From Bacteriovorax stolpii (GTDB lineage: Bacteria > Bdellovibrionota > Bacteriovoracia > Bacteriovoracales > Bacteriovoracaceae): DNA of 64,000 nucleotides. Both the position numbers and the translations under genes were made by a program. Numbering within the stretch: the first letter of the stretch is position 1; each line of letters starts with the position of its first letter. Shown one piece after another: positions 8,326-16,521 of this stretch. The notes under the pieces are model-generated. The model ran no database searches and was not told where the DNA came from. It worked only from the letters and a program-made list of their open reading frames with translations. The DNA lies in the NCBI GenBank assembly GCA_945860895.1, contig CAMASK010000003.1, positions 43,938-107,937 of the forward strand. The letters run 5' to 3'.

Positions 8326-9579
8326 ATGATTCAGGCAGATACGATTAAATCAATTGAACAAAAAGCGACCAACAAATCGCAAAGTGCATCTGCGTCTGAA
8401 GCAAAAACAAATGCCAAAGATCTAAATACAAATCTTTGTGTAGATATTTTTGCCAATGAGTTAGAAGCTGCTGTTCAAGTTGGTGAAGAAAATACGCTTA
8501 AAGTTAAAGCTATTGAAGTATCTCCAGAACAGTTAATGAATCCTTCTCAAATTGAGGGAGATGTTAATGCTATTAAACCTGAATTTTTTGACCCTGCTTT
8601 AACTAAGAATGTAGATCAAATCATTCAACCTAAAGCCACCGCAGTTGAAGGTGAAGTAAAAGTCGATGTGCCAGATATGGCAAAAGGCGCTGTCACTATT
8701 GAATTAAATACTCAGAATTTAGAACAAATCTCTGATGGCAAATCAGTAAATAGTGAGCATGATGGCGAGATAGCACAAGTGCTGTTAAAAACTCCACAAG
8801 TTCACACTGGACGAACTCCTGCTGTTGATTTGGGCAAAGGTGAAGTTGATCCACAACTTTTAAACCTGGACGATTTCGTTGCTCAAAAAAATCTAGCAAT
8901 AAAAAAATCTCTTAATAATGCTTCTGCTTACGGTATGCCTGCAAAAGGTCAGACAGCTAAAGCAGGTATTGATACCGGTCTTAATTCTACGCAGACTGTG
9001 AATCAGCTTGAATCAGGGGAGAATGGCTCATCAGCTATGAACTCTCAGCAATTTATTCTGAATGCACAAGTTGACTTGGGAACAAATGCTAAAGGCAATG
9101 AGGCTCAAATAGTAGCAAAAACGTTTAATATATCTGATTTAAAGACTGACAATTCTAACCAGATCATGACTCAAATTACAGATTATATAGTTCAGGCAAA
9201 AGCGGCGAAGGAACCAACTGTGAACATGAGAGTGATTCATGAAGAATTAGGAATTATCGATATTACAGTTAATAAAATGATTCAAGGCCAGGATGCCATT
9301 GCCATTAATATCGGAACTCATTCTATTGATGGAAAAAACTTTTTTCAGGCAAATTCAAAAGATTTATTTTCTCACTTAACAAATTCGGGTTTGAATGTTT
9401 CGGACTTTAAAGTAGAGACACCAACTCAAACTGCTAAAAATGATTTTGATTTCAATAGTCAGTCTAATAAGGGTTCTTCAGGTCAGGAAAAACAATTCGG
9501 CTCTGAACAAAATCAGCGCCGTCATGAATCGGATCGTCGTAAAGATCTCTGGGATCTTCTAAATAAGGAAGCCGCGTAA
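8326..9579 (+). CDS. fliK: Flagellar hook-length control protein FliK-like
   Basis: 417 aa. The first ~280 residues are low-complexity, rich in Asn, Gln, Lys and Ala, as in FliK rulers. The C-terminal part (about 280-365) matches the FliK hook domain: a segment with MRVIHEELGIIDITV, then AIAINIGTHS and a helix before LTNSGLNVSDFKVE. It is followed by a Gln/Arg/Lys-rich tail. It overlaps flgD by 1 nt (TAATG), and FliK-FlgD-FlgE order is common. FliK measures the hook and switches export specificity. Divergent N-terminus means identity is by domain and context. Confidence 0.8.
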   Translation: MIQADTIKSIEQKATNKSQSASASEAKTNAKDLNTNLCVDIFANELEAAVQVGEENTLKVKAIEVSPEQLMNPSQIEGDVNAIKPEFFDPALTKNVDQIIQPKATAVEGEVKVDVPDMAKGAVTIELNTQNLEQISDGKSVNSEHDGEIAQVLLKTPQVHTGRTPAVDLGKGEVDPQLLNLDDFVAQKNLAIKKSLNNASAYGMPAKGQTAKAGIDTGLNSTQTVNQLESGENGSSAMNSQQFILNAQVDLGTNAKGNEAQIVAKTFNISDLKTDNSNQIMTQITDYIVQAKAAKEPTVNMRVIHEELGIIDITVNKMIQGQDAIAINIGTHSIDGKNFFQANSKDLFSHLTNSGLNVSDFKVETPTQTAKNDFDFNSQSNKGSSGQEKQFGSEQNQRRHESDRRKDLWDLLNKEAA

Positions 9580-10520
9580 TGCCTGAAATGGGAAGACCAA
9601 TATCTCCACAGCAAGCTCAATACGGCAATGTTCAAATGGCTCCGAAGTCCCTTGCCGGCAAAGGTCGCTCTGAGGCCCAAGAGCGCGAAGCTCTCATTAA
9701 TCGAGCCACGGGCTATAAGCCAAAAGATAATACTTTCAAAGATGGTCCACACAACCAACTTGGAAAAGATGAATTCATGAAGCTTTTGACTTTCCAATTG
9801 CAGAACCAAGATCCGATGAATCCCATGGATCAAAGTAAATTCACTGGTGAACTTGCTCAGTTCTCACAACTAGAACAACTTACCAATTTGAATAAAAAAT
9901 TTGAGGATGGAAATAAGAACCAGGGAATACAGGATAAATTTTACGCGGCTTCATTTGTCGGTAAAAAAGTTGTGACTACTGGTTCGACTATGGACTTAAA
10001 AGAAAATGGTGATGAAGCTGATGTTCTGTTCAAGCTTGATGGACAGGCGAATAAAGTTTTAATTCGTATTCTCGATTCAAAAAATAACGTTGCTGGTGAA
10101 ATTTGGAAAGAAGGTCTCTCAGAAGGTGCTCATCAAGTGACATGGGATGGGGTTGCTCTAGACGGTTCACCTGCAGTGAAAGGAAAATATACAGCACAGG
10201 TGAAAGCTTGGGATGACTTGAATCAACCAATTGGCACAAGAACTGAAGCCACTGGTATTGTCCAAAGTGTAACTTTTGATTCAGGTGAACCAGTTCTTAC
10301 AGTAAATAATCAGAAAGTATTTTTAAGAGATGTTGCTAGTTTTCACACTGCTGAAACTGAAACTCATTTTTCAAATAGTAATGCAGCACAGGCATTAAAT
10401 TCCGACTTGTCGGGGCAAAACGGTTCTATACAATATAATAATAACGGAGCAAACGTGAAAGCAGTTCCGACTCAACAAGCAGTGAATGCTTATACTGAGA
10501 ATAAAGGTATCTACGATTAA
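9579..10520 (+). CDS. flgD: Flagellar hook-capping protein FlgD, C-terminally extended
   Basis: 313 aa, noticeably longer than the typical 220-240 aa. The conserved capping region is at about residues 60-108 (LGKDEFMKLLTFQLQNQDPM and QFSQLEQLTNLN). The FlgD Tudor/Ig-like domains follow (WDGVALDGSPAVKGKYTAQV about 188-207). The last ~50 residues after the Ig-like region are Asn/Gln-rich and not typical of the family. FlgD caps the growing hook while FlgE assembles. Start and stop codons overlap both neighbours by 1 nt, indicating translational coupling. Confidence 0.92.
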   Translation: MPEMGRPISPQQAQYGNVQMAPKSLAGKGRSEAQEREALINRATGYKPKDNTFKDGPHNQLGKDEFMKLLTFQLQNQDPMNPMDQSKFTGELAQFSQLEQLTNLNKKFEDGNKNQGIQDKFYAASFVGKKVVTTGSTMDLKENGDEADVLFKLDGQANKVLIRILDSKNNVAGEIWKEGLSEGAHQVTWDGVALDGSPAVKGKYTAQVKAWDDLNQPIGTRTEATGIVQSVTFDSGEPVLTVNNQKVFLRDVASFHTAETETHFSNSNAAQALNSDLSGQNGSIQYNNNGANVKAVPTQQAVNAYTENKGIYD

Positions 10521-10954
10521 TGAGTAAGGTTAATTCGTTCTTAATTCCAAACGTTTCTTCGCTTCCTTCTGATACTCAGAAGGCCGAAAAAGCAAATACC
10601 CTCAAACAGGGTGAGAAGAGCGAGTTTAAAGGCTTAGTCGATCAACTCTCGCAAGTTGATCTTCGTCAGCCACAACTTATGCCAACTGACGTTGGCCCTG
10701 AAGTAAAAGTTTCAACTCATGCAATGAAAAGATTGCAGGAGAGAAATATCGAGCTTGATGGTGACGAATTCATGAAGCTTAAAGAAGCGATTGGTAAATT
10801 ACGAGGTAAAGGCGGACATGATTCTCTGGTGATTACTAATAAAGCGGCTTATGTGGTCGACGTGGATAAAAACACGGTAGTAACAGCAGTAGATAAAAAC
10901 AACATGAACGAAAACGTATTTACTAAAATCGATTCGACTATATTTATGATGTAA
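10520..10954 (+). CDS. Flagellar operon protein of the TIGR02530 type (between flgD and flgE)
   Basis: 144 aa. The C-terminal half matches the small protein that lies between flgD and flgE in many bacteria: THAMKRLQERNIEL (about 72-85), then an AIGKLRGKGG helix, LVITNKAAYVVDV, and VFTKIDSTIFMM at the end. The family's role is not firmly known. It starts on a 1-nt overlap with flgD (TAATG), so it is translated with the hook-cap gene. The N-terminal 60 residues are unstructured in appearance. Confidence 0.8.
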   Translation: MSKVNSFLIPNVSSLPSDTQKAEKANTLKQGEKSEFKGLVDQLSQVDLRQPQLMPTDVGPEVKVSTHAMKRLQERNIELDGDEFMKLKEAIGKLRGKGGHDSLVITNKAAYVVDVDKNTVVTAVDKNNMNENVFTKIDSTIFMM

Positions 10955-11084
10955 ATCTACATAGGAGTTGTAGAGAAACATAGGTTTTTAATATTAATTG
11001 TTTGAGGTGGCTGGTCCTTTTCTGGAAGCCATGGATGAGAGCCTGTAGTGCTCAATTCCCCTCAACGGATCCAGGAGGGACAGC
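10955..11084 (+). promoter_or_regulatory. Leader of flgE with weak sigma-54-like element
   Basis: 130 nt gap inside the hook gene run. At 11008-11023 lies TGGCTGGTCCTTTTCT, with the -24 TGGC intact and correct spacing to a -12 TTTC instead of TTGC. The start site it predicts would be near 11034, about 50 nt before flgE. A TGGCT/AGCCA inverted pair flanks the same segment. flgE has an excellent ribosome site (CAGGAGGG). The -12 mismatch makes this tentative. Confidence 0.25.
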
Positions 11085-12368
11085 ATGAGTATTCTTTCTT
11101 CTTTTAACATCGGTGTTACAGGCTTAAACGCTGCAGGTCAGTCGATGTCAGTGGTAGGTGATAACATCGCCAACGCTGGTACTTACGGTTTTAAATCTTC
11201 CCGTGCAGAATTTCAAGACATGTTATCAAACTCTCTAAAGGGTATTGATGGCGGTGATCAAGTTGGGTCTGGTACAAAACTAGCTCACATTACTTCTCAG
11301 TTCAATCAAGGAACTGTTGCTCGTACACAAAATATTACTGATCTTGCTATTAATGGTAATGGTTTTTTTGAAGTCAATTCACCATCTGGAAAAGGCTATA
11401 CTCGTGATGGCGCTTTCCACTTTGATAAAGAAGGCTTCCTGGTTAACGGTGATGGTTATAAAGTTAATGGATTTCAGCCTGATGAAAAGGGAGAGATCTC
11501 AAATCAAGCTGCTGCAATCAAATTAGGTAATACAACTATTCCAGCGACTCCAACTTCAGAAGTGACTATATCAATGAATCTGGATTCTCGTGAGCCTGTG
11601 AAAAAATTTGATCAGGAAAATCCTGAAAAATCTTCTAACTTCAATACATCAATGACAGTTTACGATAATGTCGGTTCTGCCCGTTTGATGACTGTTTACT
11701 ACAATAAAGCTGCTGATGGTGCGACTTGGGAATACCACGCAATGATTGACGGGGCTGATGCTGCTAACGGTACTCCAGGTAAGATGGTTGAAATGGCCAA
11801 TGGTTCATTGAAGTTCAACCAAAAAGGTGTTTTAGAAGAAGAAATCCCTGGTTCTAATAGCTTCAACTTTAATAAAGGTGCAGCTCCAGGCCAAAAAATT
11901 AACATGAACTTCGGTGCTTCTATTAAAGAAGGCGGAACTGGTCTTGATGCTTGTACTCAATTTGGATCTAAATCATCTATGGCCCGTCATACTCAAGATG
12001 GATCAACTGCAGCAACTCTGGCTTCAATGTCTTTCAATGATCAAGGTGTTCTGACTGCTGTCTACGACAATGGTCAACAACGTAACCTTGGTCAAGTGCT
12101 TGTGGCTAAGTTTGAGAATAATGAAGGTCTGTTCAAAATGGGTAAAAACTTATTCAAACAAACTCTTAAATCTGGCCAGGCTGCTAATGGAAAGCCAGGT
12201 GCTGATGGTCGCGGTGAAGTACTTGCGAAATCAATTGAGCAATCAAATGTGGATATCGCCAATGAGTTCATTGGATTGATGGCAGCTCAACGTAACTTCC
12301 AAGCCAACACTAGAACGATCACAACTTCTGACCAAATGTTGCAAGAAGTTCTTAATATCAAACGTTAA
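11085..12368 (+). CDS. flgE: Flagellar hook protein FlgE
   Basis: 427 aa. The N-terminal axial motif is textbook (GVTGLNAAGQSMSVVGDNIA, about residues 10-29, then NAGTYGFKSSR). The C-terminal helix QSNVDIANEFIGLMAAQRNF with NTRTITTSDQMLQEV polymerises with it. The central Ig-like domains (about 90-350) are those of a short hook protein. The hook is the universal joint between rod and filament. A strong terminator 28 nt downstream ends the operon. One Cys (near 286) is present in the variable domain. Confidence 0.95.
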   Translation: MSILSSFNIGVTGLNAAGQSMSVVGDNIANAGTYGFKSSRAEFQDMLSNSLKGIDGGDQVGSGTKLAHITSQFNQGTVARTQNITDLAINGNGFFEVNSPSGKGYTRDGAFHFDKEGFLVNGDGYKVNGFQPDEKGEISNQAAAIKLGNTTIPATPTSEVTISMNLDSREPVKKFDQENPEKSSNFNTSMTVYDNVGSARLMTVYYNKAADGATWEYHAMIDGADAANGTPGKMVEMANGSLKFNQKGVLEEEIPGSNSFNFNKGAAPGQKINMNFGASIKEGGTGLDACTQFGSKSSMARHTQDGSTAATLASMSFNDQGVLTAVYDNGQQRNLGQVLVAKFENNEGLFKMGKNLFKQTLKSGQAANGKPGADGRGEVLAKSIEQSNVDIANEFIGLMAAQRNFQANTRTITTSDQMLQEVLNIKR

Positions 12369-12395
12369 TAGTTAAAACCTAGTCTCTAAAACTCC

Positions 12396-12425
12396 AAAGG
12401 AGGTCAGCTTTTGCTGACCTCCTTT
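12396..12425 (+). terminator. Intrinsic terminator after flgE
   Basis: A perfect 13-bp inverted repeat (AAAGGAGGTCAGC / GCTGACCTCCTTT) with a TTTT loop lies 28 nt downstream of the flgE stop. The arm ends in T/A bases give a short U-tract. It closes the flagellar run and separates it from the small secreted genes. Symmetry means it could also work on the other strand. Confidence 0.85.
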
Positions 12426-12439
12426 ATAAAATCAGAATC

Positions 12440-12772
12440 ATGAAAACTATTCTTATTTTTTTAATCTTCACTGTTACTTCTGCTTTTCCTTCAGTTCAAC
12501 CACTGAAAGGACTTTATGAATGCAAAAATGGAAATGAAGAAAGCATCTGCGACCAAATTGTTAAACCTTTTTATGTAGGTTATGAATTAACTGCTATTTC
12601 TGTTGAATATGTAGGGTGGTGTGGTTCTATGGGACCTTATCTTTATGCCTGCGAAAATGAAGTGTGCGAAGATCCGGGATTGAAATTTAAATTTAAGTCA
12701 TCCACAAAATATCATTGGGAAAATAAGCAATATGGTTTTCGCTGCGATTTTGAGAAAAAAAATAAATCATAG
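12440..12772 (+). CDS. Small secreted Cys-rich protein, unknown function
   Basis: 110 aa. A clear signal peptide (about residues 1-19, MKTILIFLIFTVTSAFPS) precedes a mature protein with six Cys residues (near 27, 37, 61, 70, 75 and 102), which could form three disulfides. No family recognised. The gene begins 15 nt after the flgE terminator. Aromatic and acidic residues are frequent, and it ends in a short Lys/Asn tail. Likely periplasmic or released. Confidence 0.65.
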   Translation: MKTILIFLIFTVTSAFPSVQPLKGLYECKNGNEESICDQIVKPFYVGYELTAISVEYVGWCGSMGPYLYACENEVCEDPGLKFKFKSSTKYHWENKQYGFRCDFEKKNKS

Positions 12773-12909
12773 AAAAGCACTTTGAAATTGCGTTGCTCTT
12801 AATTGTGCCAAATTTTTTCAATACCTTAACTTTTTCAGCTTTAAGTTCTTGCTCCGAATGATAGACAGCTCAAGCAATGCCAGTACTCTTATAAAAAGAG
12901 GGGGCAAGC

Positions 12910-13203
12910 ATGAAAACGTTGATTCTCATTCCGTTAATCACTTTCTCTTTACAGAGCTTTGCTAAACTTAAGGATTGCTACGGAAAGGTTAGCCAAGCCG
13001 AAAAAAATGAATGTATGACTTTTGAAAAAGATCAGGTCATCGGTCAATTAATGACTAAGATAACTCTGATTTGTTCTGAAAAAGATGAGATTCAGGACTC
13101 AAAAGGCGGATCAATTTATCCTATGATTCTCGACGAATGCATAGCCAAAGAAATTACAAAATTATTAAAAAAGTATCCAAAAGAAGTACCCAAAGAAAAC
13201 TGA
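12910..13203 (+). CDS. Small secreted protein, unknown function
   Basis: 97 aa with a signal peptide (about 1-18, ending QSFA) and four Cys in the mature part (near 23, 36, 54 and 77). A GAGGGGGC ribosome site precedes the ATG at 12910, and a TATAAA lies about 16 nt upstream of that. The charged, helix-prone mature region has no recognised domain. It is convergent with the ferredoxin gene, 7 nt apart. Together with the preceding gene it forms a pair of small Cys-containing exported proteins. Confidence 0.65.
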   Translation: MKTLILIPLITFSLQSFAKLKDCYGKVSQAEKNECMTFEKDQVIGQLMTKITLICSEKDEIQDSKGGSIYPMILDECIAKEITKLLKKYPKEVPKEN

Positions 13204-13210
13204 AAATAGC

Positions 13211-13441
13211 TCAACCATTGTTACCAATGGCTTCTACTGGACATGCAGCAAGTGCATTTTCAGCTTCTTCGATTTCCGCTGGCGTTATAGGCTGAAGGTT
13301 AACAAACGCATGGCCTTCATTATCATTCATGGCGAAGAATTTAGGAGCTTCCACACAACAAGCATCACAAGCGATACATTGATCATCTACGTAGTATCTA
13401 CCCAGTACATTTTCTTTGTTTCGCGAATTTTTATCTGCCAT
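13211..13441 (-). CDS. Single-cluster ferredoxin
   Basis: 76 aa. Cys 22, 25, 28 and 67 form the CxxCxxC...CP pattern for one [4Fe-4S] cluster (QCIACDACCVEAP, then AACPVEAI). Cys29 is an extra cysteine next to the cluster. The layout is that of small Fer4_13-type electron carriers with one cluster rather than two. It lies 24 nt downstream of ppiD on the same strand and may be co-transcribed. The electron donor and acceptor are not evident from the neighbours. Confidence 0.88.
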   Translation of the reverse strand: MADKNSRNKENVLGRYYVDDQCIACDACCVEAPKFFAMNDNEGHAFVNLQPITPAEIEEAENALAACPVEAIGNNG

Positions 13442-13465
13442 ATGAGCTCCCTCGAGGGGGCTAAT

Positions 13466-14950
13466 TTACATTAAAGACGGGTTTGTGACAATCTTAGCTT
13501 TATTATTCATAGCTTTTATCAACTCTTCACGCACTTTTCTGGAAAAAGCCTGGTTTTGAGCAGTCACTTCGGTAGTTAGTAGCTCAGAGATATTGGTTTC
13601 CTGACCCATTGATTTCGAGTTCACTTTTACGAGATAGATGGTACCGGCATTACCAAAATTCAAAGTATCACCAACATTGGCCTTAAAAAGGTCGTCAGAC
13701 TCTTTCGGAGAGAGGTTAAGTTTACCAATTACCTGGTCATATTGATTCACCATAGTGTTCTTAAACAATTGCGCATCGAGTTTCTTTTGAAGAGCATCCA
13801 GTTCCGTTACTTTATTTTCTTTCATTAGGTTAATGATTCTTTCTTGCTCAGATTGCAGTAACTTATCCAGATCCTGAGCTTTGGTTTTTTGAATTGCCAT
13901 TTGAGCAAGTTCAGATTTTACTGCTTCAAGTGGCTTTGTTTGAGCAGCTTTTTTATCTTCAAGATAAATCAAGTGATAACCAAACTGTGTCTTCACTGGT
14001 TCAGAGATTTGACCGGGCTTCATTTTGAAAGCCACATTTTCAAATTCTGGAACCATTCTACCTTTAGCAAACCAACCAAGGTCCCCACCATTGGTCTTGC
14101 CAGAAGGATCTTCACTTTCTTTAGCAGCAATTTTTTCAAAGTTTTTAGTATTCACAGTTGCTTTAATAGCTTTGATCTTATCCAGGGCTTTAGGATCTTC
14201 AGCTTTGATTAAAATGTGACGAGCTTTGATTTCTTCCGACTGGTTATATTTAGCATAATTCACAGTGTAGTCTGCTTCTAGAGCTTTCATATTTGCTGGA
14301 TTTGCGATGTAATCTTTAATTTCTTGCTCAGAAACACTGATAAGAGGTGCAAGAGATTGACGACTGATTTTGATGGCAGTGACATTTAAATTGTTATTTT
14401 TGAACGTAAGGATATCTTTTACCGAATTTTCTGAAACGATTGTTGTGTTGAAAATGCTATCAACTTTCTTCTGCTTTAAGTCATTACCAATTAGTTCTTC
14501 AAACTGAGTAGGAGTATATCCATTTGATTGCAATACATTGCGATAAAGATTTACATCAAATTGCTCATTTCTTTTGAAATACGAAAGATTCTTAATTTCA
14601 TTTTTGATCTCGTCTAATGACACAATGAGTCTCATTTGCTCAGCTAGGTTACCAATTAATTTTTGCTGAATAAGACCATTTAATACCGATTGTTTGATTC
14701 CCATTTCTTCGAGTTGTTTTTGACTAATGCCTTTTCCACCCATCATCTGATTAAAGAATTCTACCTGACGGTTAAGAGCAATTTGATACTCTTTAGTCGT
14801 GATAGGTGTTCCATCAATAGAAGCTACATTTTTACCGCCTCCCATTGAGGAAAACTTGTCAAAACCACTGAACAAAAAGCTCGCAATAATGACTAGGAAA
14901 ATAAAAGTTAAGATAAAATAGGACATTTTACTCGCAAATGCGTTTCTCAT
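13466..14950 (-). CDS. ppiD: PpiD-like membrane-anchored parvulin foldase
   Basis: 494 aa. A short cytoplasmic N-terminus and one membrane helix (about residues 10-30) are followed by a SurA-type N-terminal chaperone region, starting SIDGTPITTKEYQIAL. A parvulin peptidyl-prolyl isomerase domain comes next (about 240-335, KARHILIKAED, GGDLGWFAKGRMVPEFENVA, FGYHLIYLEDK). This is the order in PpiD, which helps outer-membrane and periplasmic proteins leave the Sec translocon. E. coli PpiD is longer (623 aa). A ferredoxin gene follows closely. Confidence 0.88.
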   Translation of the reverse strand: MRNAFASKMSYFILTFIFLVIIASFLFSGFDKFSSMGGGKNVASIDGTPITTKEYQIALNRQVEFFNQMMGGKGISQKQLEEMGIKQSVLNGLIQQKLIGNLAEQMRLIVSLDEIKNEIKNLSYFKRNEQFDVNLYRNVLQSNGYTPTQFEELIGNDLKQKKVDSIFNTTIVSENSVKDILTFKNNNLNVTAIKISRQSLAPLISVSEQEIKDYIANPANMKALEADYTVNYAKYNQSEEIKARHILIKAEDPKALDKIKAIKATVNTKNFEKIAAKESEDPSGKTNGGDLGWFAKGRMVPEFENVAFKMKPGQISEPVKTQFGYHLIYLEDKKAAQTKPLEAVKSELAQMAIQKTKAQDLDKLLQSEQERIINLMKENKVTELDALQKKLDAQLFKNTMVNQYDQVIGKLNLSPKESDDLFKANVGDTLNFGNAGTIYLVKVNSKSMGQETNISELLTTEVTAQNQAFSRKVREELIKAMNNKAKIVTNPSLM

Positions 14951-15048
14951 TGGATTCCTTTAAGCAATAAATGAATGCGAGTTATTTTATCGGGGAACTA
15001 GGGGTCCGGTCAAAGACTTTTAACTCGAAACTTCATTGGCATCAGGCA

Positions 15049-15076
15049 TTGTTTTCGATTACTCTTAAGGTATTAT
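15049..15076 (+). promoter_or_regulatory. Predicted housekeeping promoter of the mreC operon
   Basis: TTGTTT (15049-15054) and TATTAT (15071-15076) are separated by 16 nt, in the 151-nt gap between divergent ppiD and mreC. This would start transcription near 15083, about 19 nt before the mreC start. Only sequence resemblance supports it. Confidence 0.45.
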
Positions 15077-15101
15077 AGAAAAATTTTGAAGGGCCCTAAG
15101 C

Positions 15102-15986
15102 TTGAAACTGATTAACGAATCTTCCAAGACTAAAATTGTCAATAATATCATCGTAGGTATGCTGGCAATCTATGGCATCTCGCAAAAACGCTTTGATTTG
15201 AGTGAATCAACCCTCTTTCACCAGTTAGTGACGGAAGTGATTTCTCCTATGCAGGAGGGATTAGCGAGTTCAAAAAAATCTCTCTCATCTTTATGGGAAA
15301 ACTATCTTGTGATTGTGAATACCAGCAAAGAAAACACTGTGCTTAAAAAGCAAATTTCCCGACTTGAAAGTGATATCACAACGATGGAAGAAGTTCGCAA
15401 AGAAAATCTTCGTCTAAAGCGCTTACTTAATTATTCAGATGAGATGTCTCATGAGCGAGTAATGGCTCAGGTAGTGGGCTGGGACTCTGCCAACGAATTC
15501 AAAGTGATTCGTTTGAACAAAGGGAAAAATCACGGCGTTAAAGTAATGGCTCCGGTAATTACAGATCACGGACTAGTTGGTTATGTTTACCGCGTGACTG
15601 ACAACTATGCTGACGTCTTAACTATTCTTGATCAGAACAACCGTGTGGATGTCATAGTAGAGAGAAGTCGCACTCATGGAATTGTTGAAGGCGTAATTAA
15701 TTTTAAATGTGCGCTTAAATACATAATGAGAAATGAGCCCGTAGAAGTTGGCGACAAGCTTATTACTGCTGGTGTAGGTGGAATTTATCCAAAGGGCGTA
15801 AAAGTTGGAATGATCACTAATATTGACAAAGAAAACTTTGGGATGACGCTTTCAATTGAAGTTGTTCCGAGTGTCGATTTTGACAAATTAGAAGAAGTTT
15901 TGGTTTTAATCCCAGTTGATACTGCTTCTACTACCAACGTAGTTATCCCTGCTACTGCTCCAGCTAATGTAGAGGCTAAAAAATGA
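15102..15986 (+). CDS. mreC: Rod shape-determining protein MreC
   Basis: 294 aa. One N-terminal membrane segment is followed by a coiled coil (about residues 80-115) and the periplasmic double beta-barrel of MreC (VVGWDSANEFKVIRLNKG and VMAPVITDHGLVGYVYRV are recognisable). MreC bridges the cytoskeleton and the PBP2/RodA synthase. The start is TTG at 15102; no in-frame ATG offers a better N-terminus. It overlaps mreD by 4 nt (ATGA). mreB is not in the window, so it must be encoded elsewhere. Confidence 0.9.
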   Translation: MKLINESSKTKIVNNIIVGMLAIYGISQKRFDLSESTLFHQLVTEVISPMQEGLASSKKSLSSLWENYLVIVNTSKENTVLKKQISRLESDITTMEEVRKENLRLKRLLNYSDEMSHERVMAQVVGWDSANEFKVIRLNKGKNHGVKVMAPVITDHGLVGYVYRVTDNYADVLTILDQNNRVDVIVERSRTHGIVEGVINFKCALKYIMRNEPVEVGDKLITAGVGGIYPKGVKVGMITNIDKENFGMTLSIEVVPSVDFDKLEEVLVLIPVDTASTTNVVIPATAPANVEAKK

Positions 15987-16519
15987 GAATGAGATTTTCA
16001 CAACTCCTTATATCTTTTGCTATTACTCTTGCTTTTCTTGTTGGATTAGAAATAGTCACTGCGACGATTCTTCCGGCGCTTGGATGGAATGAATATCGAC
16101 TTACTTTCAATGTGCTGATTATCCTCTTCCTCGCCATTAGAATGGATTCACCTATCGTTCCTTGGTTAATTCTTGGACTCCAGATGCTCCATTCCATTTT
16201 TTCCATAGAAGGATGGGCTCTTGGAACGTTAGCTGGCCTCATTGTCATGATGTCTGCCAATTATCTTAAAGAAGTGCTGCATCTTACAACTGCATTTATG
16301 ACTATGCTCACAGTGCAATTGTTCCAGATCGTCTGGTTTATGACCGTGACGATTGTCATTTGTTTAAAAATTTCCGACTTTGATAAATTTGGCATGATTC
16401 TTTGGAGCTTCATTCCGGGAAGCATTCTCTTGTCCCTTATTTCGCCGGTACTCTTTTGGCTTTTAGGTCTTATTTGGAGAGTTCCTAGCGAAAGTGGCCC
16501 TCGAGGAGTAGAGATTTAG
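15983..16519 (+). CDS. mreD: Rod shape-determining membrane protein MreD
   Basis: 178 aa, hydrophobic, with about five membrane segments and short loops. MreD sequences are poorly conserved. The identification rests on its size, topology and its place between mreC (4-nt overlap) and mrdA (2-nt gap). It is part of the lateral wall elongation complex. Confidence 0.85.
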   Translation: MRMRFSQLLISFAITLAFLVGLEIVTATILPALGWNEYRLTFNVLIILFLAIRMDSPIVPWLILGLQMLHSIFSIEGWALGTLAGLIVMMSANYLKEVLHLTTAFMTMLTVQLFQIVWFMTVTIVICLKISDFDKFGMILWSFIPGSILLSLISPVLFWLLGLIWRVPSESGPRGVEI

Positions 16520-16521
16520 TC

